Positions 1-8,996 of a DNA stretch of 64,000 bases are shown one piece after another. A program made the position numbers and the translations under genes. A model generated the notes under the pieces. It was not told where the DNA came from. It made no database searches and was given only the letters and a program-made list of their open reading frames with translations. This stretch comes from Bog-473 sp963850095. Lineage in GTDB: Bacteria; Actinomycetota; Acidimicrobiia; Acidimicrobiales; RAAP-2. The stretch lies in contig CAWKJX010000005.1 in the NCBI GenBank assembly GCA_963850095.1, positions 124,001 through 188,000 of the forward strand, written 5' to 3'. Positions within the stretch are counted from its first letter, which is position 1. Every line of letters starts with the position of its first letter.

Positions 1-267
1 CTGGTCCGGGTGCTCACCCCGCTCGGGGCGGCCGGCCGGGCCCGGGCCGCCGGAGTCGTCCTGGCGGTCATCATCGACGGGCTCCTGTTCGGCCTGGCCC
101 ACGGCGAATGGGTGCAGCTGGCCGGGCTGGCCTTCTTCGGCATGGTCCTGGCCACCGTCTCGTACCGCACCGGTCGCCTGGGTATGAACATGGTGGCCCA
201 CGCCACGTTCAACCTGGTCGCGATCATCGCCATCCTCAGCCAGGGCAACGGGGTGATTCTGCACTGA
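1..267 (+). CDS. CPBP family intramembrane metalloprotease, C-terminal part
   Basis: This is the 3' end of a gene that begins before the window; the frame is open from base 1 to the TGA at 265-267. Two of the three CPBP (CAAX protease / bacteriocin-processing) motifs are visible: FxxxH in LLFGLAH and HxxxN in HATFN. Each sits in a hydrophobic segment, as expected for a membrane-embedded metalloprotease. The first motif (EExxR) would lie upstream, outside the window. The substrate cannot be inferred. It ends about 55 bases before the phosphomannomutase, so co-transcription is possible but not shown. Confidence 0.75.
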   Translation: MVRVLTPLGAAGRARAAGVVLAVIIDGLLFGLAHGEWVQLAGLAFFGMVLATVSYRTGRLGMNMVAHATFNLVAIIAILSQGNGVILH

Positions 268-321
268 CGTTGCGGTGCGGCCTTCGAGAAGGTGTCCCGA
301 GGGCCCCTATGGTGGTGGCCG

Positions 322-1695
322 ATGAACCGCATGGACCAGGTCTTCAAGGCGTACGACGTGCGCGGGACGGTGCCCGACCAGCTCGACGCCGACATGTGCC
401 GGGCCATCGGGCGCGCCATGGCGCGCTTCGCCGACGCCCCCGAAATCCTCGTCGCCCGTGACATGCGCGAGTCGGGCCTCGAACTGAGCGCCGCCTTCTC
501 CGACGGCGTGCGCTCCGAAGGCGTGAACGTCACCGACCTGGGTCTGGCCTCGACCGACTTTCTGTATTTCGCCTCGGGCCACCTCGACGCGCCCGGAGCC
601 ATGTTCACGGCCTCGCACAACCCGGCCCGCTACAACGGTCTCAAGCTCTGCCTGTCCGGGGCGCGCCCCATCGGGCGCGACACCGGGCTGGGCGACATCG
701 AAAGGGAAGCCGAGAAACTGCTCGGCGAGCCCGCCGGACCGCCCACCGGCACCCGCCGCGAGCTCGACCTCCTGCCCGAGTGGGCCGACCACGTCCTGTC
801 CTTCGTGGACGTCGCCTCGTTGCGCCCGCTCAAGGTGGTGGCCGACACCGCCAACGGCATGGGCGGGCTGGTCGTGCCGATCGTCTTCGACCGCCTGCCC
901 TTCGACGTGGACGTCCTGTTCGGCGAGCTCGACGGCAACTTCCCCAATCACCCGGCCGACCCCATTCAGCCCGAGAACCTGGTGGCGTTGCAAGAGGCCG
1001 TCCTGGCCCAGGGGGCCGACATCGGCCTGGCCTTCGACGGCGACGCCGACCGCGTGTTCCTGGTCGACGAGAAAGCCGAGCCCGTGTCGGGCTCACTCAC
1101 GACGGCGCTGGTCGCGGTCTCCATGCTGACCAAACACCCCGGCGAGACCATCCTCTACAACCTCATCTGCTCGCACGTGGTGCCCGAGGTGGTGACCGAA
1201 ATGGGTGGCACGGCCGTGCGCACCCAGGTGGGCCACTCCATCATTAAGAAGGTCATGGCCGACACGGGCGCCGTGTTCGGCGGCGAGCACTCGGGCCACT
1301 ACTACTACCGCGACAATTTCCGGGCCGACTCGGGCATCATTACCGCGCTGATCGTGCTCGAGCTGCTGAGCCGGAGCGGGCAGCCACTCTCGGCCATGCT
1401 CGAGCCCTACCGGCGCTACGCCGACTCGGGTGAGATCAACACCGAGGTGGACAGTCCGGCCGCCACCGTCGCCGCCATCGCCGAGGCCGAACGGGCGCGG
1501 GGCGCCTCGATCGACCTGCTCGACGGCCTGACGGTGCAGCACCGCGACTGGTGGTACAACGTCCGGCCGTCCAATACCGAGCCCCTGCTCCGCCTCAACG
1601 TGGAGGCCACGACGCCCGAGTTGTGCGCCGAGCACGTGGCCGAGGTGGAGGAGCTGATTGCCGCCAACGCCGGTCGCCGCGCCGGCCTGAACTGA
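322..1695 (+). CDS. manB: Phosphomannomutase/phosphoglucomutase
   Basis: Interconverts hexose 1- and 6-phosphates, feeding GDP-mannose and cell-envelope sugars in the cytoplasm. All four landmarks of the alpha-D-phosphohexomutase family are present: the phosphoserine loop TASHNP (about residues 96-101), the Mg-binding loop DGDADR (about 239-244), the sugar-binding GEHSGH (about 321-326) and the phosphate-binding RPSNTEP near the C-terminus. At 457 residues it has the usual length. The frame is open back to a GTG at 292, but ATG at 322 (or 331) fits the family N-terminus FKAYDVRGTVP better; no strong ribosome site decides. It leads a three-gene operon with the Trm112-like and SIS genes, as around mycobacterial manB. 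Confidence 0.93.
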   Translation: MNRMDQVFKAYDVRGTVPDQLDADMCRAIGRAMARFADAPEILVARDMRESGLELSAAFSDGVRSEGVNVTDLGLASTDFLYFASGHLDAPGAMFTASHNPARYNGLKLCLSGARPIGRDTGLGDIEREAEKLLGEPAGPPTGTRRELDLLPEWADHVLSFVDVASLRPLKVVADTANGMGGLVVPIVFDRLPFDVDVLFGELDGNFPNHPADPIQPENLVALQEAVLAQGADIGLAFDGDADRVFLVDEKAEPVSGSLTTALVAVSMLTKHPGETILYNLICSHVVPEVVTEMGGTAVRTQVGHSIIKKVMADTGAVFGGEHSGHYYYRDNFRADSGIITALIVLELLSRSGQPLSAMLEPYRRYADSGEINTEVDSPAATVAAIAEAERARGASIDLLDGLTVQHRDWWYNVRPSNTEPLLRLNVEATTPELCAEHVAEVEELIAANAGRRAGLN

Positions 1696-1710
1696 GAAGG
1701 AGAAGCCTTC

Positions 1711-1953
1711 ATGAGCCTTGACCCGCTCCTGCTCGACGTCCTGGCCTGCCCGGTCGACAAGGGGCCGCTGCTGTGGTTCGAGGACGAGGACGTCCTCTAC
1801 AACCCGCGACTGCGCAAAAGCTACGCCGTGGTCGACGGCGTGCCCGTCCTGCTGGTCGACGAGGCGGCGGACGTCGGCGAGGGCGAGCACGAGCGGCTGA
1901 TGGCGAAAGCCCACAAGGAGAACGTGCGGGCCACCGGCCCCGCCGAGGGGTGA
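1711..1953 (+). CDS. Trm112 family small protein
   Basis: An 80-residue protein of the Trm112/UPF0434 family, recognised by LLDVLACPVDKGPL at the N-terminus and YAVVDGVPVLLVDEA further on. Trm112 proteins usually act as small partners of methyltransferases; bacterial ones are less understood. Only one cysteine of the classic zinc site is visible, so zinc binding is doubtful. A strong ribosome site (AAGGAGAAG) stands just before the ATG. The stop overlaps the GTG start of the next gene (GTGA), so the two are translationally coupled. Confidence 0.85.
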   Translation: MSLDPLLLDVLACPVDKGPLLWFEDEDVLYNPRLRKSYAVVDGVPVLLVDEAADVGEGEHERLMAKAHKENVRATGPAEG

Positions 1954-2999
1954 ACGAGCCGCCCTACCTCGACACGGTCGGAATGTGGGAGGCCGCGGCC
2001 GCCCTGCCCGAGCAGCTGACCGAGACGCTCGAGGTGGCGGCCCGCGCCTTTCCCGAGGACGCCTTGCCGGCGCCCGGCTCCACCCGCGCCGTCGCCCTGT
2101 TCGGCCTGGGCACGGCAGCAACGGCCATCCGGGCCGCGGCGGCACTGGTGGCGCCCCACCTGCCGGTCCCGCTGTGGGCCGGTTCCGGTCCCGACGTGCC
2201 CGCCTTCGTCGGCCCGGGCACGCTCGTCGGGGCGGTCTCGACGTCGGGCGGTACGCCCGAGACGCTCGACGCGCTGCGCGAGGCGCTGGCGCGCGGCGCG
2301 CGCGCCGTGGCCGTCGGGGGTGACGACTCCGGCGCGTTGGCGCGGCTGGCCGCCGACGCCGGGGTGCCCTGGTGTCCGGTGGAGCCGAGCGGGCCGGCCG
2401 CACGCGCCACGCTCGGCGCGGCCACCGTCGCCATCCTGGTCGTGTTGGCCCAGAGCGGGCTGGGCCCCGAGTGCAACGAGACGGTCCCCCGCGCCGCGGC
2501 CGCGCTGGCCCGCCGCCGTGACACGTGCGCGGCGCCGTCGGGGGCGCCGGCCGAGTTGGCCCGGCGCATCGGTCGCACCATCCCGCTCGTCTACGGGTCG
2601 GCCGGCATCGGCGCCGTGGCCGCGGGCTGGTGGAAGGCACAGGTGAACCTCAACGCCAAGGCACCGGCGTTCGCGGCGTCCCTGCCGGGGCTGGCCTGCG
2701 ACGAGCTGGCGGGGTGGGGCCAGGGTGGCGACGTCACCCGGCAGGTGCTCACGCTCGTGCTCCTGCGCCATGGCGGGGAAGACGAGCGCACCGGGCAGCT
2801 CTTCGACGCCGTGGCGGCCGCCACCGACGAGGTGATGGCCGACGTGGTGGAGGTGTGGGCGGAGGGCGAAGACGACTTCAGCAGATTCTTCGACCTGGCG
2901 CTGGTGGGCCAGTTGCTGTCGCTGCACCTGGCCGGGCGCGAAGGCGTCGACCCGGGGCCGGTACCCGCGCTCGACGAGGCGTGGGCCGGGACCGTCTAG
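1950..2999 (+). CDS. SIS-domain protein, phosphoglucose/phosphomannose isomerase-like (TobH-like)
   Basis: A 349-residue protein with a sugar-isomerase (SIS) fold. The N-terminal half carries GLGTAATAIRAAA and the phosphosugar loop GAVSTSGGTPETLDAL. The C-terminal half (IPLVYGS... WWKAQVNLNAKAPAF) matches the bacterial PGI/PMI C-terminal domain. It probably isomerises fructose-6-phosphate with glucose- or mannose-6-phosphate. The GTG start at 1950 overlaps the previous TGA. In mycobacteria the corresponding gene also sits beside manB. A separate full-length glucose-6-phosphate isomerase lies at 31.9 kb, so this copy may serve mannose metabolism. Confidence 0.8.
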   Translation: MNEPPYLDTVGMWEAAAALPEQLTETLEVAARAFPEDALPAPGSTRAVALFGLGTAATAIRAAAALVAPHLPVPLWAGSGPDVPAFVGPGTLVGAVSTSGGTPETLDALREALARGARAVAVGGDDSGALARLAADAGVPWCPVEPSGPAARATLGAATVAILVVLAQSGLGPECNETVPRAAAALARRRDTCAAPSGAPAELARRIGRTIPLVYGSAGIGAVAAGWWKAQVNLNAKAPAFAASLPGLACDELAGWGQGGDVTRQVLTLVLLRHGGEDERTGQLFDAVAAATDEVMADVVEVWAEGEDDFSRFFDLALVGQLLSLHLAGREGVDPGPVPALDEAWAGTV

Positions 3000-3967
3000 C
3001 GCCGACGGAGCCAGAGGGCCCCACCGGGGCTCTCTGACATGGCCGGCACCTCTCTGACCATCAGGTCGCGGTGCTCGTGGGCCACCCAGTCGTTGAACAG
3101 GGCGATTTCGAACGCCGAGTTGTACAGCAAGAAGGCGTGGAGGAGGTACGCCTCGCTCCAGGCCCGGCCCTCCTCGACCCACACCCGCGGGTACTCGAAG
3201 GGCCAGAACATGTCGTGGAGGTGCACGTACACGCCACTGGGCACGACCGGGAGGACCCGCGTAATCAGATGATGGGCGTCGCTTCCCGTCCGCACCACGT
3301 GGGAGCAGTCGATGAAGAGGATGTCGTCCCGCTCGAGTTCGGTGAACCGTTGCAGCGGGACGTCCTGGACCGCGTGCTCAAGGACTTCGACGTCGTCCCC
3401 GGTCCTCAACAGCTTGCGCAGGTCGTGCGGGTACGGCTCGACGCAGGTGATGCGCATACGCCCCTGCAGCCAGCGGTCGTTCGTGTCGAGCGCCAGGGCC
3501 GTCGTCCACCCCGACCCCACCTCGAGGTAGTGGGCCGGGTTCAGGTGCCGCAGGAAGGCCTGAGCGATCGACGCGTCACCGATGCCGTAGGACGGGTTGT
3601 CGAGGTAGTAGCGCTGATCCGGCGCGGCCTGCACGTTGAAAGCCACGTCGTTGGCGAGTGGCGCCAGCATCTTGAAGAGCTCGAGCTGTGCCTCCGCGTT
3701 GAGGTCGAGCCCATCGAGCCGATCGGCCGGCCCGAAAATGCGGCCGGCCCGCTCGTCGATGTCGCGCAAGTTGGGCACGGGTGAGTAGAAGTGACCGGGC
3801 GGGCGCCAGGTGAGGAACGGGCGACAGCCCTCGTCCACCTCGACGCGCCCGGCCAACTGCTGCTGCAGCGCGGCGATTTCGTCGCTCCGACGGAGTCGGC
3901 GCAACGCGCGGTCGACCGCGGGGACCCGTGCGACCGCCTGCCGCCAGCCTGGTGTCGCGCCGGGCAT
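2996..3967 (-). CDS. Class I SAM-dependent methyltransferase
   Basis: A 323-residue Methyltransf_24-type protein. The SAM-binding motif is HYLEVGSGWTTALALD, followed by the acidic strand end ITCVEPYP and DILFIDCSHVVRTGSDA, typical of the family. The N-terminal ~100 residues contain arginine-rich helices, and the C-terminus has a YPRVWVEEGRAWSEAYLL stretch seen in methyltransferases of glycan or natural-product clusters. The substrate is unknown. It converges on the SIS gene with a 4-base overlap of the stops. Confidence 0.75.
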   Translation of the reverse strand: MPGATPGWRQAVARVPAVDRALRRLRRSDEIAALQQQLAGRVEVDEGCRPFLTWRPPGHFYSPVPNLRDIDERAGRIFGPADRLDGLDLNAEAQLELFKMLAPLANDVAFNVQAAPDQRYYLDNPSYGIGDASIAQAFLRHLNPAHYLEVGSGWTTALALDTNDRWLQGRMRITCVEPYPHDLRKLLRTGDDVEVLEHAVQDVPLQRFTELERDDILFIDCSHVVRTGSDAHHLITRVLPVVPSGVYVHLHDMFWPFEYPRVWVEEGRAWSEAYLLHAFLLYNSAFEIALFNDWVAHEHRDLMVREVPAMSESPGGALWLRRR

Positions 3968-4001
3968 TACCGCCGGCGGCTTCCGGGTGCGGGGGCAGCG
4001 C

Positions 4002-5207
4002 TCAGTTGAGCCGCTCGACGATCATCGCCATGCCCTGCCCGCCGCCGACGCACATCGACTCGAGGCCGATGGTCTTGCCGGTGTCCTCGAGCGCGTTGAG
4101 CAGCGTGGTCATGATGCGGGCACCGGTCTGTCCGAAGGGGTGACCGAGGGCGATGGCGCCGCCCTTGACATTGAGCTTGTCCCAGCTGATGCCGAGGTGC
4201 TTGGCCGACGGGATGACCTGGGCCGCGAAGGCCTCGTTGATCTCGACCAGGTCGATGTCCTCGATGGTCATGTTGGCCCGCTTGAGCACCTGGCGGCAGG
4301 CGTCGATCGGGCCCAGGCCCATGATTTCGGGGTTCAGGCCGGAGACGCCGCTGGCCACGATGCGGGCCAGCGGGGTGAGGCCGAGCTGCTTGGCCTTGGT
4401 GTCGCTCATGACGATGACCGCGGCCGCCCCGTCGTTGAGCGGGCAGGCGTTGCCGGCCGTGACCGTCCCGCCCTCGCGGAACACCGGCTTGAGCTGTGAC
4501 AGGCCCTCGAGCGTGGTGTTGGCCCGGGGCCCGTCGTCCTTGGTCACCACCGTGCCGTCGGGCAGCGTGACCGGAATGATTTCGCGCTCGAAGAAGCCGT
4601 TCTCCTGGGACTCGACGGCGCGGGTCTGCGACAGCAGGGCGAACTCGTCCATCTCCTCGCGGCTGACCTTTTCGTACTCCGCCACGTTCTCCGCCGTCTG
4701 GCCCATGGCGATGTAGACGTCGGGCAGCCCCTGGGGCGGGCTCCACGGCTCGGTGACCGCCGGGGCACGCACCTTGGTGCGTTGCTCCGCGTCGGCGAAG
4801 TCAGGGTTGTGCGGTCCGGTGTCGGAGGCGCCGTTCTTGTAGCGGCTGACCGTCTCGACGCCGGCGGCAATGAACACGTCACCCTCCCCGGCACGGATGG
4901 CATGGGCCGCCATGCGGATGGTCTGCAGGGAGGACGAGCAGTAGCGGTTGACGGTCACGCCGGGGACGTCGTCGAGCCCGGCCAGAATGGCGGCGACGCG
5001 GGCCACGTTGTACCCCGCCTCGCCGCCCGGCTGCCCACAGCCGAGGATGACGTCCTCGACCTCTCCGTGCGGGAGCTGGGGCACCTTGTCGAGCACGGCC
5101 CTGAGCACCAGGGCGCTCAGGTCGTCGGGCCGGCAGTCCACCAGCGAGCCCTTGTTGGCCCGACCGATTGGGGTGCGGCCGGTGGCGACGATGACGGCTT
5201 CTGGCAT
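4002..5207 (-). CDS. fadA: Thiolase (acetyl-CoA acyltransferase, FadA5-like)
   Basis: A 401-residue thiolase that cleaves 3-ketoacyl-CoA to acetyl-CoA and a shortened acyl-CoA. The nucleophilic cysteine is in VNRYCSSSLQ (about residue 90). The other catalytic elements are NEAFAAQ, GGAIALGHPFGQTGAR and the second cysteine in CVGGGQG near residue 386. The ATG at 5207 is chosen because GAGGAGCG stands just upstream; the frame itself is open further. It is divergent from an acyl-CoA dehydrogenase pair with a KstR-consensus site between them, like the steroid thiolase genes of mycobacteria. Substrate (steroid or fatty acyl) is inferred from context only. Confidence 0.88.
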   Translation of the reverse strand: MPEAVIVATGRTPIGRANKGSLVDCRPDDLSALVLRAVLDKVPQLPHGEVEDVILGCGQPGGEAGYNVARVAAILAGLDDVPGVTVNRYCSSSLQTIRMAAHAIRAGEGDVFIAAGVETVSRYKNGASDTGPHNPDFADAEQRTKVRAPAVTEPWSPPQGLPDVYIAMGQTAENVAEYEKVSREEMDEFALLSQTRAVESQENGFFEREIIPVTLPDGTVVTKDDGPRANTTLEGLSQLKPVFREGGTVTAGNACPLNDGAAAVIVMSDTKAKQLGLTPLARIVASGVSGLNPEIMGLGPIDACRQVLKRANMTIEDIDLVEINEAFAAQVIPSAKHLGISWDKLNVKGGAIALGHPFGQTGARIMTTLLNALEDTGKTIGLESMCVGGGQGMAMIVERLN

Positions 5208-5324
5208 GGTGACGCGCTCCTCGTTTCGATCTGGGTCCAGGGGCGGGCCCGGGGCGGAAAGCAGGTTACTTGCCGGTAGGGCGGCGGCCCACGGCCGCCC
5301 ATTGGCCGCGTCCCCGAGCCGGAC

Positions 5325-5338
5325 TGTAACGTGTTCTA
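5325..5338. promoter_or_regulatory. KstR-like operator (perfect consensus match)
   Basis: TGTAACGTGTTCTA fits TnnAACnnGTTnnA, the palindrome bound by the TetR-type cholesterol-catabolism repressor KstR of mycobacteria, at every fixed position. It lies between the divergent thiolase (start 5207) and acyl-CoA dehydrogenase (start 5420), so one site could control both directions. Binding is inferred; no repressor gene is in the window. Confidence 0.65.
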
Positions 5339-5419
5339 GCGCGCCGAGCCCGGGGCCGGGCCGGCGACGACGTGGCGCGGCCGAGGGCCGCAGCGGCCCC
5401 GCCACCCGGGAGGGCCAGC

Positions 5420-6596
5420 ATGGAGATTGCGTACACCGAGGAGCAGCAGGCGCTGAAGAGTGAGCTGCGCGCCTACTACCAGAGCCTGCTCACGCCCGAG
5501 ATCGAGGCGGAGCTGGCCCAGGCCGGCGGCATCGGCCCGACCGTGCGCCAGGTCGTCAAGCAGATGGGCCGCGACGGCTGGCTCGGCATCGGCTGGCCCA
5601 CCGAGTGGGGCGGCCAGGGGCGCTCCGCCATTGAACAGTTCATCTTCTTCGACGAGTCCATGCGCAGCGGCGCCCCGGTGCCCATGCTGACCATCAACAC
5701 GGTCGGCCCGACCATCATGAACTTCGGCACCCAGGAGCAGAAGGAGTTCTTCCTGCCCAAAATCCTGGCGGGCGACATCTCCTTCTGCATCGGCTACACC
5801 GAGCCGAACTCGGGCACCGACCTGGCTTCGTTGACCACGCGCGCCGTGCGCGACGGCGACGAGTACGTGATCAACGGCTCCAAAGTCTTCACCAGCCTGG
5901 CCGGCGACGCCGACTACGTCTGGTTGGCCACCCGGACCGACCCCAACGCGTCGAAGCACAAGGGCATCTCCATGTTCGTGGTCCCCATGGACACGCCGGG
6001 CATCCGGGTGGTGCCGATGAAGCTGCTGGGTGACCACAACATCAACTACACCTTCTACGAGGACGTGCGCGTCCCGGCCACCACGCTGGTCGGGGGCGAG
6101 AACAACGGGTGGACCCTCATCACCAATCAGCTCAACCACGAGCGGGTGACGCTGTGCTCGCCGGGCATCGTGGAGCGGGTCCTGACCGACGTGCGGGCCT
6201 GGGCCCAGGCCACCAAGCTGCCCGACGGACGGCGGGTCGTCGACCAGGAGTGGGTGCAGGAGCATCTGGCCCGCGTGCACGCCGAGCTCGAGTTCCTCCG
6301 CCTCATCAACTGGAAGGTGGCCTGGCAGAGCACCCAGGGGCACCTCGACGTGGCCGACGCGTCGAGCATCAAGGTGTTCGGCACCGAGTTCTACCTGCGC
6401 GCCTTCCGCTTGCTCTTGGAGATACTCGGGCAGGCCGGCTATCTCACCCGCGGCTCACCGGCCGCGGTGATCGCCGGGCGCCTCGAAATGTACGCCCGCT
6501 CCATGATCATCCTCACCTTCGGCGGCGGCACCAACGAAATTCGACCGCGACCTCATTGCGATCTTCGGCCTCGGCATGCCGCGGTCGCTGCGCTGA
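5420..6596 (+). CDS. Acyl-CoA dehydrogenase, FadE26/28-type subunit (frameshifted near the end)
   Basis: A roughly 391-residue flavoprotein that introduces a 2,3-double bond into an acyl-CoA. Family signatures include FCIGYTEPNSGTDLASL, the Q(L/N)NHER segment and FGGGTNEI at the C-terminus. The start ATG follows GGGAGGG. After GGGTNEI the written frame runs into unrelated sequence to 6751, but skipping one base near 6543 restores a normal end (RDLIAIFGLGMPRSLR) with TGA at 6594-6596, so a single inserted base is inferred. The partner dehydrogenase starts 21 bases later. Such adjacent pairs form alpha2beta2 enzymes in mycobacterial steroid degradation. Confidence 0.85.
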
Positions 6597-6617
6597 GCGG
6601 TCCGAGTCAGGAGCACA

Positions 6618-8054
6618 ATGGACTTCAACTACAGCGAAGAACAAGAGGCCGTCCGCCAGCTGGCCGGGCAGATTTTCGGCGAGCGCGCCACGCACGAGCG
6701 GCTCAAGCAGGTCGAGGCCGAGGCGGGCGAGGAGGGGCCGATCGACCGTGAGCTCTGGCGCGAGCTGGCGGGCGCCGGCCTGATCGGCATTCACCTCGGT
6801 GAGGACGTCGGCGGCGCGGGGCTCGACTTCGTGGCCGCCTGTCTGGTCATTGAGGCGGCGGGGCGCACGGCGGCCTACGTGCCGGTGGTCGAGACCATGG
6901 TGTACGGCGCCCTCCCGATTGCGCAGTTCGGCACCGATGCCCAGCGCAAGAGCTGGCTTTCCGGCGTGGCCGGCGGCGAGACCATCCTGACCGCCGCCCT
7001 GGCCGAACTGGTGGGCGAGGTCATCCTCCCCGGCGGCCTCGAGCCGGCGACCACGGCCACGGCGCGACCCGACGGGGGCTGGGTGCTGAACGGCACCAAG
7101 GCCTGCGTGCCGGCGGCCCTGGTGGCTGACGCCCTCCTGGTGCCCGCCACCTGCACGGCCGCGGACGGCACGACGACCGGGGTCGGCGTGTTCATCGTGG
7201 ACGCGAACGCCGACGGCCTTTCGATGACGAAGCAGACGACGACGACCGGGCGCCCCGAGGCGATCGTCGAGCTCTCCGACGTGCGGGTCGAAACCGACCG
7301 GCTCCTCGGGGAGGGCGCGACCGACGGCGCCGCGGTCATCGCGTCAATGAGCGAGCACGCCACTACGGCGTTGTGCGTGCAGGAGGCCGGCGCGTGCGCC
7401 ACCGCGCTGGAGCTGACGGCCGAGTACACCAAGACGAGGGTGCAGTTCGAGAAGCCCATCGCCACCTTCCAGGCCGTGGGCCAGCGGGCCGCCGACGCCT
7501 ACGTCGACACCGAGGGCATCCGGCTCACCGCATGGCAGGCGGCGTCGCGGCTGGCCGGTGGGCTGCCCGCCTCGGCCGAGGTGGCGGTGGCCAAGTACTG
7601 GGCGGCCGAGGGCGGCCAGCGCGTCGTGCACGCGGCATCGCATCTGCACGGCGGCGTGGGGGTCGACCGTGACTACCCGCTGCACCGCTACTTCTTGCTC
7701 ACCCGCCAAATCGAGCTGACCTTGGGTGGGGCCAACGAGAGCCTGCGCCGTCTCGGACGGCTGCTGGCCGACGAGCCCGTCTCAGCGCGCCGCTCGGGCC
7801 GCCCGCCCGTCAGACGGCGGGCGCCGAGAGTCCCAGCCCGTAGCCGGCCAGGAACACGCCCGCCTCGGCGTGGCGCGGGTAGGCGCCGGCCAGGCGGTGG
7901 AAGGCCGGGGAGTGGTCGGGGTGGGTCAGGTGCGCCAGCTCGTGCACGAGGACCGAGTCGAGCACCCACTCCGGAACGACGCGCAGCCGGTGCGAGATGC
8001 GGATGTCTCCCGAGTAGTACGAGCACGAGCCCCAGCGCGCCGATTGGTTGGTGA
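6618..8054 (+). CDS. Acyl-CoA dehydrogenase, second subunit of a pair
   Basis: The dehydrogenase region spans about 390 residues: the N-terminal MDFNYSEEQEAVRQLAG, a middle domain with GWVLNGTKACVP, and the C-terminal helical part with QFEKPIATFQAVGQ, HLHGGVGVDRDYPLHRYF and LGGANESLRRLG. It is the likely heteromeric partner of the dehydrogenase just upstream. The family end should fall near 7790. The open frame continues to 8054 only as arginine- and proline-rich sequence antisense to the downstream metallopeptidase, so the true stop is probably lost to a point change or indel. Treat the last ~85 residues as artefactual. Confidence 0.8.
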   Translation: MDFNYSEEQEAVRQLAGQIFGERATHERLKQVEAEAGEEGPIDRELWRELAGAGLIGIHLGEDVGGAGLDFVAACLVIEAAGRTAAYVPVVETMVYGALPIAQFGTDAQRKSWLSGVAGGETILTAALAELVGEVILPGGLEPATTATARPDGGWVLNGTKACVPAALVADALLVPATCTAADGTTTGVGVFIVDANADGLSMTKQTTTTGRPEAIVELSDVRVETDRLLGEGATDGAAVIASMSEHATTALCVQEAGACATALELTAEYTKTRVQFEKPIATFQAVGQRAADAYVDTEGIRLTAWQAASRLAGGLPASAEVAVAKYWAAEGGQRVVHAASHLHGGVGVDRDYPLHRYFLLTRQIELTLGGANESLRRLGRLLADEPVSARRSGRPPVRRRAPRVPARSRPGTRPPRRGAGRRRPGGGRPGSGRGGSGAPARARGPSRAPTPERRAAGARCGCLPSSTSTSPSAPIGW

Positions 8055-8400
8055 CCCAGCGCACTGACCGGGGGCGGGCGCCCAAGAGATAGCGGTCGCT
8101 CAGCGCGACGGCGCGGTCCAGGAGCGCATCGTCGCCCATGTCGGTCTGCAGCCGCTGGCGCGACAAGAGGCGCTCGACCAGCCAGTCGATCGTCTTCTGG
8201 CGCGCCTCGCCGTGGAGATGGGCGGGCAACGACACGACGATGCGACCACCCACCCACCGGGCCTCGGACGTCTTCTTGCGCCGGGTGCTGACACGGACCT
8301 CGACCTCGGGCGGTGTCTCGGCCGGCTCCGCCGCGTCGATCGGATCGTCGCCGTCCGGGGAGCCACCATCCGTGAGGTCGAAGACATCGAACAAGGTCAC
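7810..8400 (-). CDS. YgjP-like (M48/SprT-type) zinc metallopeptidase
   Basis: A 196-residue protein of the YgjP/DUF45 family. The zinc site is HELAHLTHPDHS: HExxH plus a downstream histidine, the spacing typical of YgjP. Upstream, WVTNQSARWGSCS is the other conserved family block. The N-terminal ~45 residues are acidic and variable. These proteins are presumed cytoplasmic peptidases of unknown substrate. The gene converges with the acyl-CoA dehydrogenase, whose readthrough frame overlaps it by about 245 bases; this gene's own reading is clean, which argues that the overlap is false. Confidence 0.82.
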   Translation of the reverse strand: MTLFDVFDLTDGGSPDGDDPIDAAEPAETPPEVEVRVSTRRKKTSEARWVGGRIVVSLPAHLHGEARQKTIDWLVERLLSRQRLQTDMGDDALLDRAVALSDRYLLGARPRSVRWVTNQSARWGSCSYYSGDIRISHRLRVVPEWVLDSVLVHELAHLTHPDHSPAFHRLAGAYPRHAEAGVFLAGYGLGLSAPAV

Positions 8401-8524
8401 CGCCGCATTGTGGCCCAGCCGTGTGACGGTGCCGCGAATGCCAGCTCAGGGTCCCTGCAGCGGGGAGTGCACCCGCCTACGATCAGGCCGGTCCGCGTCC
8501 CCCGCGGCGGGCAGGAGGGTTGTC

Positions 8525-8935
8525 ATGCCAGGTGTGCTCATCGCTTCGAGCGGAGTGGCGGTCCTCGTCGTCGTCTACATCGCCGTCATCGTCTTCGAGA
8601 TCGCCGCGCTGTGGCACGTGTTCACCAAGGCGGGCCAACCGGGGTGGGCCGCCATCATCCCGATCTACAACGTCTGGGTCCTGTTGAAGGTGATCGGGCG
8701 TCCCGGGTGGTGGCTGCTGCTGTTCCTCATCGCCCTGATCCCGTTGGTCGGCTGGATCGTGGTGTTGGTCATCGGGATCATCATCAACCTGGACCTGGCC
8801 AAGTCCTTCGGCAAGGGTGTCGGGTTCGCCATCGGGCTGATCCTGTTGAGCCCCATCTTCGTGCCCATCCTCGGCTTCGGCTCGTCGCGCTACGTGGGAC
8901 CGGCCGCCGGGGGGCCGAGGGCGATCGGGTACTAG
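8525..8935 (+). CDS. DUF5684-type small membrane protein
   Basis: A 136-residue integral membrane protein with about four hydrophobic segments. The middle carries AIIPIYNVWVLLKVIGRPGWW, the hallmark of a widespread family of small actinobacterial membrane proteins (DUF5684-like) with no established function. The ATG at 8525 is chosen because GGCAGGAGGG precedes it and translation gives a hydrophobic N-terminus; the frame is open much further upstream without family similarity. It is monocistronic as far as can be seen. Confidence 0.78.
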   Translation: MPGVLIASSGVAVLVVVYIAVIVFEIAALWHVFTKAGQPGWAAIIPIYNVWVLLKVIGRPGWWLLLFLIALIPLVGWIVVLVIGIIINLDLAKSFGKGVGFAIGLILLSPIFVPILGFGSSRYVGPAAGGPRAIGY

Positions 8936-8996
8936 GTTCGGCCTTGCCGGTGCCGGACACGCCCGCCGGGGACGGTGACGAAGGAGGACGGATCGG

